Of a DNA stretch of 64,000 nt, positions 23,612-32,623 are shown piece after piece (the first letter of the stretch is position 1; each line of letters starts with the position of its first letter). The stretch lies in NCBI GenBank assembly GCA_902795065.1, contig CADBJR010000001.1:230582-294581 (forward strand). Direction: 5' to 3'. The DNA comes from an uncultured Coriobacteriaceae bacterium. GTDB taxonomy: Bacteria > Actinomycetota > Coriobacteriia > Coriobacteriales > Atopobiaceae. The notes below the pieces were generated by a model that was not told the origin of the DNA, did no database searches, and was given only the letters and a program-made list of their open reading frames with translations. The translations under genes and the position numbers were made by a program.

Positions 23612-24793
23612 TCATCCGACCTTCTGACGGTGCATCCACATCGACTGTACCATGCCGATCGCCATGACCTGCGCGATCATCGACGAGGAACCGAAGCTGA
23701 TATAGGGCAACGGGATGCCCGTGATCGGCATGATGCCGATGCACATGCCGACGTTCTCGAGAACCTGGAACGACCACATCGCGGCGCAGCCCACGAGCAC
23801 GAGCTTTGGGAACGGCGCGTCGATACGCATCGCGAGCACGACCGTCGAGAGGATCATCCAGGCGAAGAGGCCGAGCAGAAGGACCGATCCCACGAACCCG
23901 AACTCCTCGGCGAGCAGCGCGAACACGAAGTCGGTGTGCGACTCGGGCAGAAATCCGCTCGCAGCCTGCGTGGCGTTGCCGAGGCCCTTGCCGAACAGGC
24001 CTCCCGAGCCCACGGCGATCTTCGCCTGCTGGAGGTTGTAGGCGCTACCGTAGGGGTCGACCGAGGGGTCGACGAAGACGATCAGACGGTTGAGCTGGTA
24101 GGTTTTCAAGATGTGCGGGATGCCCTCGATGCTCGACTCGATGATGATGAAGGCGGATCCCGCGACGATGAGGCCTATCGTGACCAAGACCCAGATCGGC
24201 TTGGGACCCGAGCAGATGATGATTATGGCACCCGTCACGAGGATGATGAGGCCGGTTCCGAGGTCGGGCTGGACGAAGATGAGGCCGAACGGGATGCAGA
24301 GCATCGCGCAGAGGCGCACGTAGTCCTTGAGGTTCTCGACCTTGCCGTTGTACTGCGCGCAGAGCGCGGCCATGAGGAAGATCGTCACGAGCTTGGCGAG
24401 CTCGGAGGGTTGCGCCGTCAGGTGGATGAAGGGGATCCTGATCCAGCCGGTCATGCCCATGGCGGACCACGAGAGGCCGGGGATGCGCGGCGAGACGAGC
24501 AGGATCGCATCGACGATGAGCAGCGCCGTCGACATGTTCTGCAGCGCGCGGCAGTCGAAGCGCCAGATGACCGCAGCTGCGATCAGGCCGAGCACGATGC
24601 CCAGGATATGGCGCGAGAAGACCGCGTTGGGGTTGGTGAGCGATGCCGACCAGATGACGACCGTGCCGTAGAGGATGAGCAGCAGCGCAGGGATGAGCTG
24701 CGGGAGGTAGAGGTTCGAGAGGAACCCCCGGTCCCTGTTGAGGCGTCCGCCCACATCGGGCGTCCGTGTGCTATGTCGCGCGCTGTCGGCCAT
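23612..24793 (-). CDS. rodA: RodA, SEDS peptidoglycan glycosyltransferase of the elongasome
   Basis: 393 residues with about ten hydrophobic membrane segments. SEDS family signatures include a WIRIPFIHLTAQPSELAKL-type loop, QPDLGTGLI, then QQAKIAVGSGGLFGKGLGNATQ and FLPESHTDFVFALLAEEFGF. The C-terminal MPITGIPLPYISFGSSSM is the classic FtsW/RodA end motif. With the adjacent mrdA (11 nt upstream) it should form the polymerase-transpeptidase pair that inserts lateral wall under MreB control. Confidence 0.96.
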   Translation of the reverse strand: MADSARHSTRTPDVGGRLNRDRGFLSNLYLPQLIPALLLILYGTVVIWSASLTNPNAVFSRHILGIVLGLIAAAVIWRFDCRALQNMSTALLIVDAILLVSPRIPGLSWSAMGMTGWIRIPFIHLTAQPSELAKLVTIFLMAALCAQYNGKVENLKDYVRLCAMLCIPFGLIFVQPDLGTGLIILVTGAIIIICSGPKPIWVLVTIGLIVAGSAFIIIESSIEGIPHILKTYQLNRLIVFVDPSVDPYGSAYNLQQAKIAVGSGGLFGKGLGNATQAASGFLPESHTDFVFALLAEEFGFVGSVLLLGLFAWMILSTVVLAMRIDAPFPKLVLVGCAAMWSFQVLENVGMCIGIMPITGIPLPYISFGSSSMIAQVMAIGMVQSMWMHRQKVG

Positions 24794-24804
24794 ATCCGCA
24801 CATC

Positions 24805-26856
24805 CTACCAGATGAACGATTCGTCGTTCTTGTCAGCATCCGGCACGTTGTAGGAGAACAGCGTGTCGGGCTGGTCGTAGATGGCACCCATGATGTCGCG
24901 CACGACGTACATGCCCGACTGGGCGCCCTCGAGCACCTCGTCGATGCTCGCGCCGACCACGTAGCGCGGGTTGTCGGCGGGGGCGATGCCGATGAACCAG
25001 CCGATGGGATACTCGCCCGCCATCTGGCCGGTGCCGGTCTTGCCCATGACCTTCACGTCGAGGTTGTTCCAATGCTGGGCATACTCCCACGACTCCTCGT
25101 AGACCATGCCGACGAGGCCCTTCGAGACGAGGTCGAGATGCTTCCGCGGCTCGGGGCATTCGTGGATGATCTCGGGCTTGTAGTCGATGACGCTCCCCTC
25201 GCCCGTCGCCGCGCGGACACTCTTGAGGACATGCGGCTTCATGATGTGGCCATCGTTGGCGATGCCGCAGTAGGCGCACACCATCTGCAGCGTGGTCACG
25301 AGCATGTCGCCCTGGCCGATGGCGATGTTGCAGGAATCGCCGCCCTGCCAGCGGCGCGCATCGTCAGGCGCATCGGTGAAGTAGTTCCACTTCCACTCGG
25401 CGTCGGGCACGCGGCCGCACTCCTCGCTCGGCAGGTCGATGCCCGTGTAGGAGCCGAGGCCGAATTTGCGGTAGGTCTTCTGCAGGCCCTCGGGTTCTGC
25501 CGAGTAGTAGAAGCCCTTGCCGATCTCGTAGTAGACCACGTCGCACGAGAAGGTGATGCCGTGCTGGAGGTCGATCATGCCGTGGCCGGTCTTGAGCCAG
25601 CAGTACATACCGTACTCCTCGCCGAATCCCGTCCACCAGCCCGTGCAGTTCCAGCTGCGCTTCTCGTCGGCGAGGCCGTACTCGAGCGCCGCGAGCGATG
25701 AGAGCGCCTTGATCGTGGAGCCGGCAGGATACTGGCCTGAGATGGCGCGGTTGAACAGCGGGTAGTTGTTCTTCTCGTTGGTGAGGGTGTCCCAGTCGGA
25801 GTTCGAGATGCCGCCCACGAAGACGCTCGGGGAATACGTGGGGAAGCTCGCCATGCAGAGGATCTCGCCCGTCGCGCAGTCGATCGCGACGGCGCTGCCC
25901 GAGCTCGCGGGGAACCCCTGCTTCGCGCGGATATAGTTGGTCACGTTGACGAGCGAGCGCTCGGCCGCCTCCTGGATCTTCGCATCGACCGTGAGCACCA
26001 GGTCGGAGCCAGGCTGGGCATCGACGTTGGCGACGTAGTCGAGGACGGTGCCGCCCGAGTCGACGTAGACGGTCTGCTCGCCGCTGATGCCCTGCAGGAC
26101 GGATTCGTACTGGTACTCGACGCCCGCCTGCCCCACGACGTCGCCCGAATGGTACGTGATGGCGCCCTCGTCGGTCGGATTGCTCTCGAGCTGCTCCGCC
26201 GTGACGGTGCCCGTGTAGCCCACGATATGGGCTGCGAGCGACCCGTAGGGATAGAAGCGCTCGGAACGCTCCTCGATATCGACGTCGGGGAACACCTCGG
26301 GGTGTGCGGCGATGAACGCCACGACGCGCCTCGAGGCGTCGACCGAGACGGTGCGCTTGCTCTGGGCGCCCACGGACTCGTCGCGGATCTTGCGGCGCGT
26401 CGCCATGTAGGGCATGCCGCAGAGGTTCGAGAGCAGCTGGACCTCGATGACATCGGATACCACGTCGGGTCCCGCGACCACCGTGAGGCTCGGGCGGTTG
26501 GTCACGATCTCGTTGCCGTTGCGGTCGAGGATGCGGCCGCGCGGGGCAGCCGTGCGGATCGTGCGCGTGCGGTTGAGCTCGGAGAGCCGCGCATACTCGT
26601 CGTTCGAGACGAGCTGCATCGACCACAGGCGCGCGAGCAGCGTGGCGAAGATGGCGCACACATAGACGAAGAGGCCCTTCAGGCGGCCGGCGAAGGTCTT
26701 CTCCGCCGATGCGTCGGAACCGCCCGACGCGGTGGGCGCGGCGCCGCCGATATCGTAGGAGAAGCTCGACTCGGTACGGCCGTAATAGAAGTAGATGCCG
26801 ATGAGCGCCGCAGCGAGGGCGAGCGCGATGGCGACGATCGCGAGCGTCAGGTCCAT
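24805..26856 (-). CDS. mrdA: penicillin-binding protein 2 (elongation-specific transpeptidase)
   Basis: 683 residues. Class B PBP with two hydrophobic N-terminal stretches (residues ~3-24 and ~58-80), a PBP dimerisation domain with the RGRILDRNGNEI motif, and a transpeptidase domain. The active-site set is GSTIK (catalytic Ser near residue 380), SCD in place of SxN, and KTGTGQMAG near residue 605. The ATG at 26856 lies 11 nt past mreD; the open frame continues upstream through mreD in another reading and was rejected. The first membrane segment plus a Gly/Ser linker before the second is unusual for a class B PBP. Confidence 0.94.
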   Translation of the reverse strand: MDLTLAIVAIALALAAALIGIYFYYGRTESSFSYDIGGAAPTASGGSDASAEKTFAGRLKGLFVYVCAIFATLLARLWSMQLVSNDEYARLSELNRTRTIRTAAPRGRILDRNGNEIVTNRPSLTVVAGPDVVSDVIEVQLLSNLCGMPYMATRRKIRDESVGAQSKRTVSVDASRRVVAFIAAHPEVFPDVDIEERSERFYPYGSLAAHIVGYTGTVTAEQLESNPTDEGAITYHSGDVVGQAGVEYQYESVLQGISGEQTVYVDSGGTVLDYVANVDAQPGSDLVLTVDAKIQEAAERSLVNVTNYIRAKQGFPASSGSAVAIDCATGEILCMASFPTYSPSVFVGGISNSDWDTLTNEKNNYPLFNRAISGQYPAGSTIKALSSLAALEYGLADEKRSWNCTGWWTGFGEEYGMYCWLKTGHGMIDLQHGITFSCDVVYYEIGKGFYYSAEPEGLQKTYRKFGLGSYTGIDLPSEECGRVPDAEWKWNYFTDAPDDARRWQGGDSCNIAIGQGDMLVTTLQMVCAYCGIANDGHIMKPHVLKSVRAATGEGSVIDYKPEIIHECPEPRKHLDLVSKGLVGMVYEESWEYAQHWNNLDVKVMGKTGTGQMAGEYPIGWFIGIAPADNPRYVVGASIDEVLEGAQSGMYVVRDIMGAIYDQPDTLFSYNVPDADKNDESFIW

Positions 26857-26867
26857 AGGCCGCCGTC

Positions 26868-27404
26868 CTAGTGGAGCCTGTTGGACCCGCCGCGACGCGG
26901 CGAGACCGTGAAGTTCGTGCGGTTGCGCGAGAGGATCGACGCGAAGGGCAGGTAGCAGATGACGGTGATGACGGCCGTGGGCAGCGCACGCATGAAGAGC
27001 GCTTGGAAGAAGCCCGCGTCCTCGACGAGCACGAGGGCGAGCGAGTATGCGGACGATACCGCGAGCGCTGCGATGGAGAACTGCGTCACCGTGACCGAGA
27101 AGTCGTCGGCGAGCTTGTTGCGCACCTCGAAGCCGAGCACGTAGGCGCATACGGTGAGCAGAAGCGCCATGAGGCCGATCGGGCTCGTGGAGCAGAAATC
27201 GAAGAAGAGGCCTGCGAGGAATCCCGCGATGACGCCGTAGCGGCCGCCGAAGAGCTGTGCCATGAGGGCGGCGTAGATCAGCATGAAGTTGGCGCGCCCG
27301 CCGAAGAAGGGCAGGTTGGGCGCGATCGAGAGCTGCAGCACGCAGCAGATGACGGCGAGGATGGCCGTGAGGCGCTTCTTGGTGTTCTTATCGATGCCCT
27401 GCAC
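26868..27404 (-). CDS. mreD: rod shape-determining protein MreD, GTG start
   Basis: 178 residues, about five to six membrane segments. The family signature is loose, but segments such as FMLIYAALMAQLFGGRYGVIAGFLAGLFFDFCSTSPIG and its place between mreC and mrdA identify it. MreD is part of the elongasome scaffold linking MreB/MreC to PBP2/RodA. It starts with GTG at 27404, four nt after the mreC stop. A basic C-terminal tail follows the last membrane helix. Confidence 0.92.
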   Translation of the reverse strand: MQGIDKNTKKRLTAILAVICCVLQLSIAPNLPFFGGRANFMLIYAALMAQLFGGRYGVIAGFLAGLFFDFCSTSPIGLMALLLTVCAYVLGFEVRNKLADDFSVTVTQFSIAALAVSSAYSLALVLVEDAGFFQALFMRALPTAVITVICYLPFASILSRNRTNFTVSPRRGGSNRLH

Positions 27405-27410
27405 GCGCTA

Positions 27411-28379
27411 TCACCCCTCGTCCTCGTCGGGAGATTGCGCGAGGGTCTGGACCTCGGGCACGTTGTTGACGGCGCTCATCTCCTGCGCATCCGCCTCTGA
27501 GATATCATCGGCGCTGGCGCGCTGCTCGTCGGTGAGCGAGGTGATGACGAGGACCTCCTCGAGCGACTGGACGCGTGCGTAGGCCTCGACGGAGATCTCG
27601 AGGTAGAGGGCGCCCGGATTGCGCTCGACGATGGTCACGCGGCCGATGGGCAGGCCCTTGGGGTACACGCCGCCCAATCCGCTCGTGACCACGATGGCGT
27701 CTATATCGACGTTGAGGTCCGAGCGGACGAGGTCGAGGGTGAGTCCTCCGCTCGCAGAGCCGTTGAGGATGCCATGGGCGCGGTTGGACTGGATCATCGC
27801 GGGGATGGACGAGTTCTCATCGTAGATGAGGCGGACGACCGAGCTCGTGGGAGAGACGGATATGATCTGCCCGATGACGCCCGAAGCGTCCATGACGGGC
27901 ATGCCGACCGAGAGACCGGCGGCCGACCCCTTGTCGATGATGATCGTCGAGGACCACGAATCGGTCGAGCCCGAGATGACGCGGGCGGCGATGGACTGGA
28001 GGTTGTAGGTCGACTGGATCTCCATGAGCGCGGCGAGGCGGTCGGCGAGCTGCGCCTTCTCCTCGAGCTCGATGTTGCGCTGGACCAGGCGCTCGTTCTC
28101 CTCCTGGAGCTCCGAGAGGGTCGCCTGGTCGGCGGTGAGGTTGGAGAAGATGTTGCCGAGCCCGTAGAACGGCGCCGTGATGGCGGAACCGACGAGCCTG
28201 AAGGGCGTCGTCACGGTCGAGAAGCCGCTGCGGATGGTGCCGAGCACGCCCGTCTCGCCGCCTCGGACGCTCGCCGTGAACAGCGAGATCGAGAGGACGA
28301 TGAATATGATGAGGGCACGGCCGCCCGTCGAGGGGCTGGTCCCCGAAAGGCCCGAACCTGTTGCACGGCCACCTGCCAT
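27411..28379 (-). CDS. mreC: rod shape-determining protein MreC
   Basis: 322 residues. One N-terminal membrane segment (residues ~24-42) is followed by a coiled coil (around residues 85-130, with LSELQEENERLVQRNIELEEKAQLADRLAAL) and the beta-barrel domain containing VIGQIISVSPTSSVVRLIYDENSSIPAMI. MreC links the cytoplasmic MreB filament to the periplasmic part of PBP2. The C-terminal ~50 residues are acidic and probably disordered. It lies 12 nt after mreB. Confidence 0.95.
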   Translation of the reverse strand: MAGGRATGSGLSGTSPSTGGRALIIFIVLSISLFTASVRGGETGVLGTIRSGFSTVTTPFRLVGSAITAPFYGLGNIFSNLTADQATLSELQEENERLVQRNIELEEKAQLADRLAALMEIQSTYNLQSIAARVISGSTDSWSSTIIIDKGSAAGLSVGMPVMDASGVIGQIISVSPTSSVVRLIYDENSSIPAMIQSNRAHGILNGSASGGLTLDLVRSDLNVDIDAIVVTSGLGGVYPKGLPIGRVTIVERNPGALYLEISVEAYARVQSLEEVLVITSLTDEQRASADDISEADAQEMSAVNNVPEVQTLAQSPDEDEG

Positions 28380-28391
28380 AGCACCACCCGG

Positions 28392-29435
<1,044 letters not shown>

Positions 29436-29483
29436 CGCACTCTTTCCCGTCGGTAGGTGTGGAACGTTCTGGATAGCTGCGGG

Positions 29484-30902
29484 CTAGTTGACGCCGCCCT
29501 CGCCCTCAGCGGAACCCTCCGCCTCGGATTCGGCCGCCGCCTCGCCTTCGGTGGATTCGTTCTCGACCTCGGTCGGGACGACGCCCGCGGTGGTCACCAT
29601 CGGCGTCTGGCCATCCTGGGAGAGATAGGTGGTCTCGACGTTGACCACCTTCCAGGACAGGCCGTCGCGGACGAGGGAGATCGTGTAGTTCTGCTCCCCG
29701 CCCTCGCGCAGCTGGGCGGTGGCGAACACGGTGGACTTGGTCATTTCCTGGTCGCAGCCGGTCACGGTAACCGTGGCGCCGGAGGGCATGAGGGTGAGGT
29801 AGTCGGCCTGGACATCGGAGTCGACGCCCTCGGCGAAGTACTCGGCAGCGGCGGCGGGGTCGTCCTTGGCAGCGAACAGGTCGCTGACGACGCTCTGCTG
29901 GGTGGGCCAGCCGTAGCCGCGGTAGTAGGCATAGCCGGCTGCGCCCGCGACCAGCAGCGTGAGGAACAGCAGGGTCAGGAAGATCTTGAGGCCCGTATGG
30001 CGATGCTTGCGGCGCATCTTGCGGTTCTGCTTGTCGATCTTCACCAGGTCCTCCTCGGTGACCGAGAAGAAGCCCGTGTCCTCGGGAGAGGGCATGAGCT
30101 CGCCGGAGGCGCCCATGGGATCGAGCGGGTCGACGCCCGAGCAGGTACCGTAGCCGCGGGAGGCGAGGAACGCGTCGGTGTCGGAGAGCGGACGGCGTGC
30201 GGCTGCAGCCGCGACGGCGTTGCGTGCCGCATCGAAGGCGGCCTGCGCATCCTCGGCGAGCTCGATGGTGCCGTCGGCCGTTGCCTTCTCGAAGGCGTCG
30301 ACCGCCTCGGGCATGCGGTTGGCGGCGACGTAGGCGAGGCCGAGGTCGCGGTAGATGGAAGCCTGCTGCGCGGAGCCGTTGGAGAAGTCGAGCGCGGTGC
30401 GCAGGGCCTCGACGGCGTCGATGGGACGGTTGAGCTTCATGAAGCAGGAGCCGAGGGACGAGAGGGCGCCCGAGGGGTTGGGGTTGGTCTCGTCGATCGC
30501 CGCGTTGCGGTACGCGATGCCCGCGTTGCGGATATCGCCCGTACTCTCATATGCGCCGCCCAGGGCGAGGTAGGCCTTGTAGGGCGTGGCATAGGATGCA
30601 TCCTGCGTCGCATGCAGCAGCGCCGCGATGGCGTCCTTGGGACGGCCGGCGGCGATGAGCGCGCGGCCCATGTTGCAGGAGAGCGCGCCGACCTTGCCGT
30701 AGGAGGAGTCGCGCAGGGCCTCCGCATAGGCGGATGCCGCACTGTCGAACTGGCCGAGCTTCATGTAGGCGTTGCCGATCATGTGGTCGATGGCACCTGT
30801 AGCCTCGCCGTCCTCCTTGGCGTCGGCGAGGTAGGTGACGGCGGCGAACCAATCACCGGTCTGGTATGCCTTCTTGCCAGCTTCGAATGCCTCAGTATTC
30901 AC
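29484..30902 (-). CDS. TPR-repeat single-pass membrane protein, GTG start
   Basis: 472 residues. Residues 1-235 contain about six tetratricopeptide repeats (for example GNAYMKLGQFDSAASAYAEAL and DLGLAYVAANRMPEAVDAFEKA). A basic stretch (KMRRKHRHTG) and one membrane helix at ~305-327 follow, then an extracytoplasmic domain of ~120 residues (NTF2-like or DUF4878-like by eye) and an acidic Glu/Ala tail. The topology puts the TPRs in the cytoplasm. Placed directly before mreB, it may be an elongasome-associated scaffold; that is inference. The GTG at 30902 has a GGGAGGG site. Confidence 0.72.
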   Translation of the reverse strand: MNTEAFEAGKKAYQTGDWFAAVTYLADAKEDGEATGAIDHMIGNAYMKLGQFDSAASAYAEALRDSSYGKVGALSCNMGRALIAAGRPKDAIAALLHATQDASYATPYKAYLALGGAYESTGDIRNAGIAYRNAAIDETNPNPSGALSSLGSCFMKLNRPIDAVEALRTALDFSNGSAQQASIYRDLGLAYVAANRMPEAVDAFEKATADGTIELAEDAQAAFDAARNAVAAAAARRPLSDTDAFLASRGYGTCSGVDPLDPMGASGELMPSPEDTGFFSVTEEDLVKIDKQNRKMRRKHRHTGLKIFLTLLFLTLLVAGAAGYAYYRGYGWPTQQSVVSDLFAAKDDPAAAAEYFAEGVDSDVQADYLTLMPSGATVTVTGCDQEMTKSTVFATAQLREGGEQNYTISLVRDGLSWKVVNVETTYLSQDGQTPMVTTAGVVPTEVENESTEGEAAAESEAEGSAEGEGGVN

Positions 30903-30923
30903 GGATGATCCCTCCCGGTCGGC

Positions 30924-31472
30924 CTAGTTGGCGACGTGCTCGATGCGGATGGACTGGATGGTATCGCCTGCACGGAGCAGGGAAATGACCTCGAGGCCCT
31001 CGATGGTCTGCCCGAACACGGTGTAGCCCGAGTCGAGGCGGTGCTGGGGGCCGAGGCAGAGGTAGAACTGGGAGCCTGCGGAGTTGGGGTCCTGGCTGCG
31101 CGCCATGGCGAGCGCGCCGTCGTCGTGGAGGTTGCGGGGGTTCGTGGTGAACTCCTCGCGGATGCGGTAGCCGGGGTTGCCGGTTCCGGGATGCCCATGC
31201 TTGCCGGACCTGCCCGCGGCGACCTCCTCGGGGGTCATGTCGCGGGTGTTGGGGCAACCGCCCTGGATCACGAAGCCGGGAACGTAGCGATGGAACTTGA
31301 GGTCGTCGTAGAAGCCCGACTCGGCGAGCTCGCAGAAGTTAGCGACATGGATCGGGGCACCCTCGCCGTCGAGGCGGACGACGATCTCGCCCTTGGAGGT
31401 TGAGATCCGTGCGACCTCATCGCCTGCGACCGAGTAGCGCGGCGTGTAGAGCGGATTGGAGATGAAACCCAT
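30924..31472 (-). CDS. cyclophilin-type peptidyl-prolyl cis-trans isomerase
   Basis: 182 residues. A single cyclophilin domain with FHRYVPGFVIQGGCP (catalytic Arg in the FHRxxxGFxxQGG motif), MARSQDPNSAGSQFYLCLGP and YTVFGQTIEGLEVI. There is no signal peptide, so it is cytoplasmic. It is the first gene of the run through the TPR gene into mreB, with a -10 box TAGAAT about 45 nt upstream. An insertion around residues 85-110 (GRSGKHGHPGTGNPGYRIREEF) is typical of bacterial cyclophilin B-like proteins. Confidence 0.93.
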   Translation of the reverse strand: MGFISNPLYTPRYSVAGDEVARISTSKGEIVVRLDGEGAPIHVANFCELAESGFYDDLKFHRYVPGFVIQGGCPNTRDMTPEEVAAGRSGKHGHPGTGNPGYRIREEFTTNPRNLHDDGALAMARSQDPNSAGSQFYLCLGPQHRLDSGYTVFGQTIEGLEVISLLRAGDTIQSIRIEHVAN

Positions 31473-31517
31473 TCGTGCAGCCTTTCTCGACGATCACTTC
31501 GTTCGCAACATCAAATA

Positions 31518-31523
31518 ATTCTA
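31518..31523 (-). promoter_or_regulatory. -10 box upstream of the cyclophilin-TPR-mre operon
   Basis: TAGAAT on the minus strand, 46 nt from the cyclophilin ATG, in an AT-richer patch. No good -35 hexamer is seen at 16-18 nt, so this is a weak prediction. Confidence 0.4.
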
Positions 31524-31560
31524 TCAGGTATTTCCCTTGCACACATATTCGGCAAAGACG

Positions 31561-32568
31561 TCAATGGGCGAGCTGGGGCTCGCGGTCGGGATAGGCCTCG
31601 TCGAAATACACCTTGTAGGCGCTCACGCCGTCGGCATCCTTGTCCGAATAGTAGATCTCGTCGATGGTGTCCTGCACCGCCTCGGGCGACAGGTATGCGA
31701 GGTCGACCTCCCACGCCTCGTTGAGCACATCCGAACGGTTGCGCAGCCAATTGCCCAGCTCGATGAGGTTGTCGATGTCGTCCCCGTACGTCGAGGAGGT
31801 TCCGAGCTGGCCCACGGCGTCGATCGCATTCGAGATGTCGAGGGCGAGCTGGGCGGCCTCGTCCCTCCCCCGCTCGCGCGCCTCCTCATCCTCGGAAAGG
31901 TAGTTCTCGAGGAAGTACGCCTCCTGCTCGTCAAGACGATGGGCAAGCTCGCCGAGCTCGATGTAGGTCTTGTGGAGCAGGTCGAAGGTCGCGGTCGAGG
32001 GGTCGTAGACGGGAGCCCCCGAGCGCACATCCTGGCCCGAGAGCGCGTCGAGCTGGCCCGGCGAGCCGACGGTGGAGGTGTCCGCCTCCTCACGTGCACG
32101 TTGCTCGTACTTGTTCGGATCGAAGGGGTGCGTGATGAACACGAGCGCGCCGCCCACCACGACGAGGGAGGCCAGCGCGGCGATGATCATGAGGCGCACG
32201 CGCGCCATGCGGTCGTAGCCGAGCGTCACGTCATCGGTGCGGTCCTTGGGCGGCAGGGCGCTTCTCGCCTCGATGACCTGCACCTCATCATGGTCGGGCG
32301 CCTGGATGGCGCTGAACTGCGAGGTGCTGTCGGCATCGGTGATCTTGGGCAGGCTGATGTCGCGCACGGGCCTCACGGTCCGCGCGCCGGGGGCGGGCAT
32401 GCCGCACTTGGGGCATGCGTCGGCGCCGTCGGGGATGAGCGCGCCGCACGAGGGGCACCAGGTGCCCTGCGTGCGCGGGATTCGGTTCGTCGCGCCGAGA
32501 TCGCTGCAGCAGACCGGGCAGGTGGGCGTTCCGTCGGCGACGCGTGCTCCGCAATTGGGACAGATCAT
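31561..32568 (-). CDS. double zinc-ribbon single-pass membrane protein
   Basis: 335 residues. Two N-terminal zinc ribbons (Cys3/Cys6/Cys17/Cys20 and Cys38/Cys41/Cys52/Cys55) lie in the cytoplasm, followed by a ~65-residue linker, one membrane helix (~126-146) and an extracytoplasmic helical domain rich in Glu/Asp that includes LLHKTYIELGELAHRLDEQEAYFLENYLSEDEEA. The layout is common in Gram-positive proteins of unknown function. Its ATG has GGAG upstream. It stands alone between aconitase and the cyclophilin gene. I do not recognise a specific family. Confidence 0.7.
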   Translation of the reverse strand: MICPNCGARVADGTPTCPVCCSDLGATNRIPRTQGTWCPSCGALIPDGADACPKCGMPAPGARTVRPVRDISLPKITDADSTSQFSAIQAPDHDEVQVIEARSALPPKDRTDDVTLGYDRMARVRLMIIAALASLVVVGGALVFITHPFDPNKYEQRAREEADTSTVGSPGQLDALSGQDVRSGAPVYDPSTATFDLLHKTYIELGELAHRLDEQEAYFLENYLSEDEEARERGRDEAAQLALDISNAIDAVGQLGTSSTYGDDIDNLIELGNWLRNRSDVLNEAWEVDLAYLSPEAVQDTIDEIYYSDKDADGVSAYKVYFDEAYPDREPQLAH

Positions 32569-32580
32569 GCGGTGGACTCC

Positions 32581-32610
32581 AGCTTCAGCGTTTCAACTAC
32601 GGTTGAAGCT
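32581..32610. promoter_or_regulatory. nested inverted repeats between acnA and the zinc-ribbon gene
   Basis: TTCAAC-N4-GTTGAA is flanked by AGCTTCA (32581-32587) and TGAAGCT (32604-32610). There is no T-tract, so it is more likely an operator or a processing hairpin than an intrinsic terminator. It lies 12 nt upstream of the zinc-ribbon ATG and just past the acnA stop. Confidence 0.35.
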
Positions 32611-32623
32611 ATGATAGCGCACC

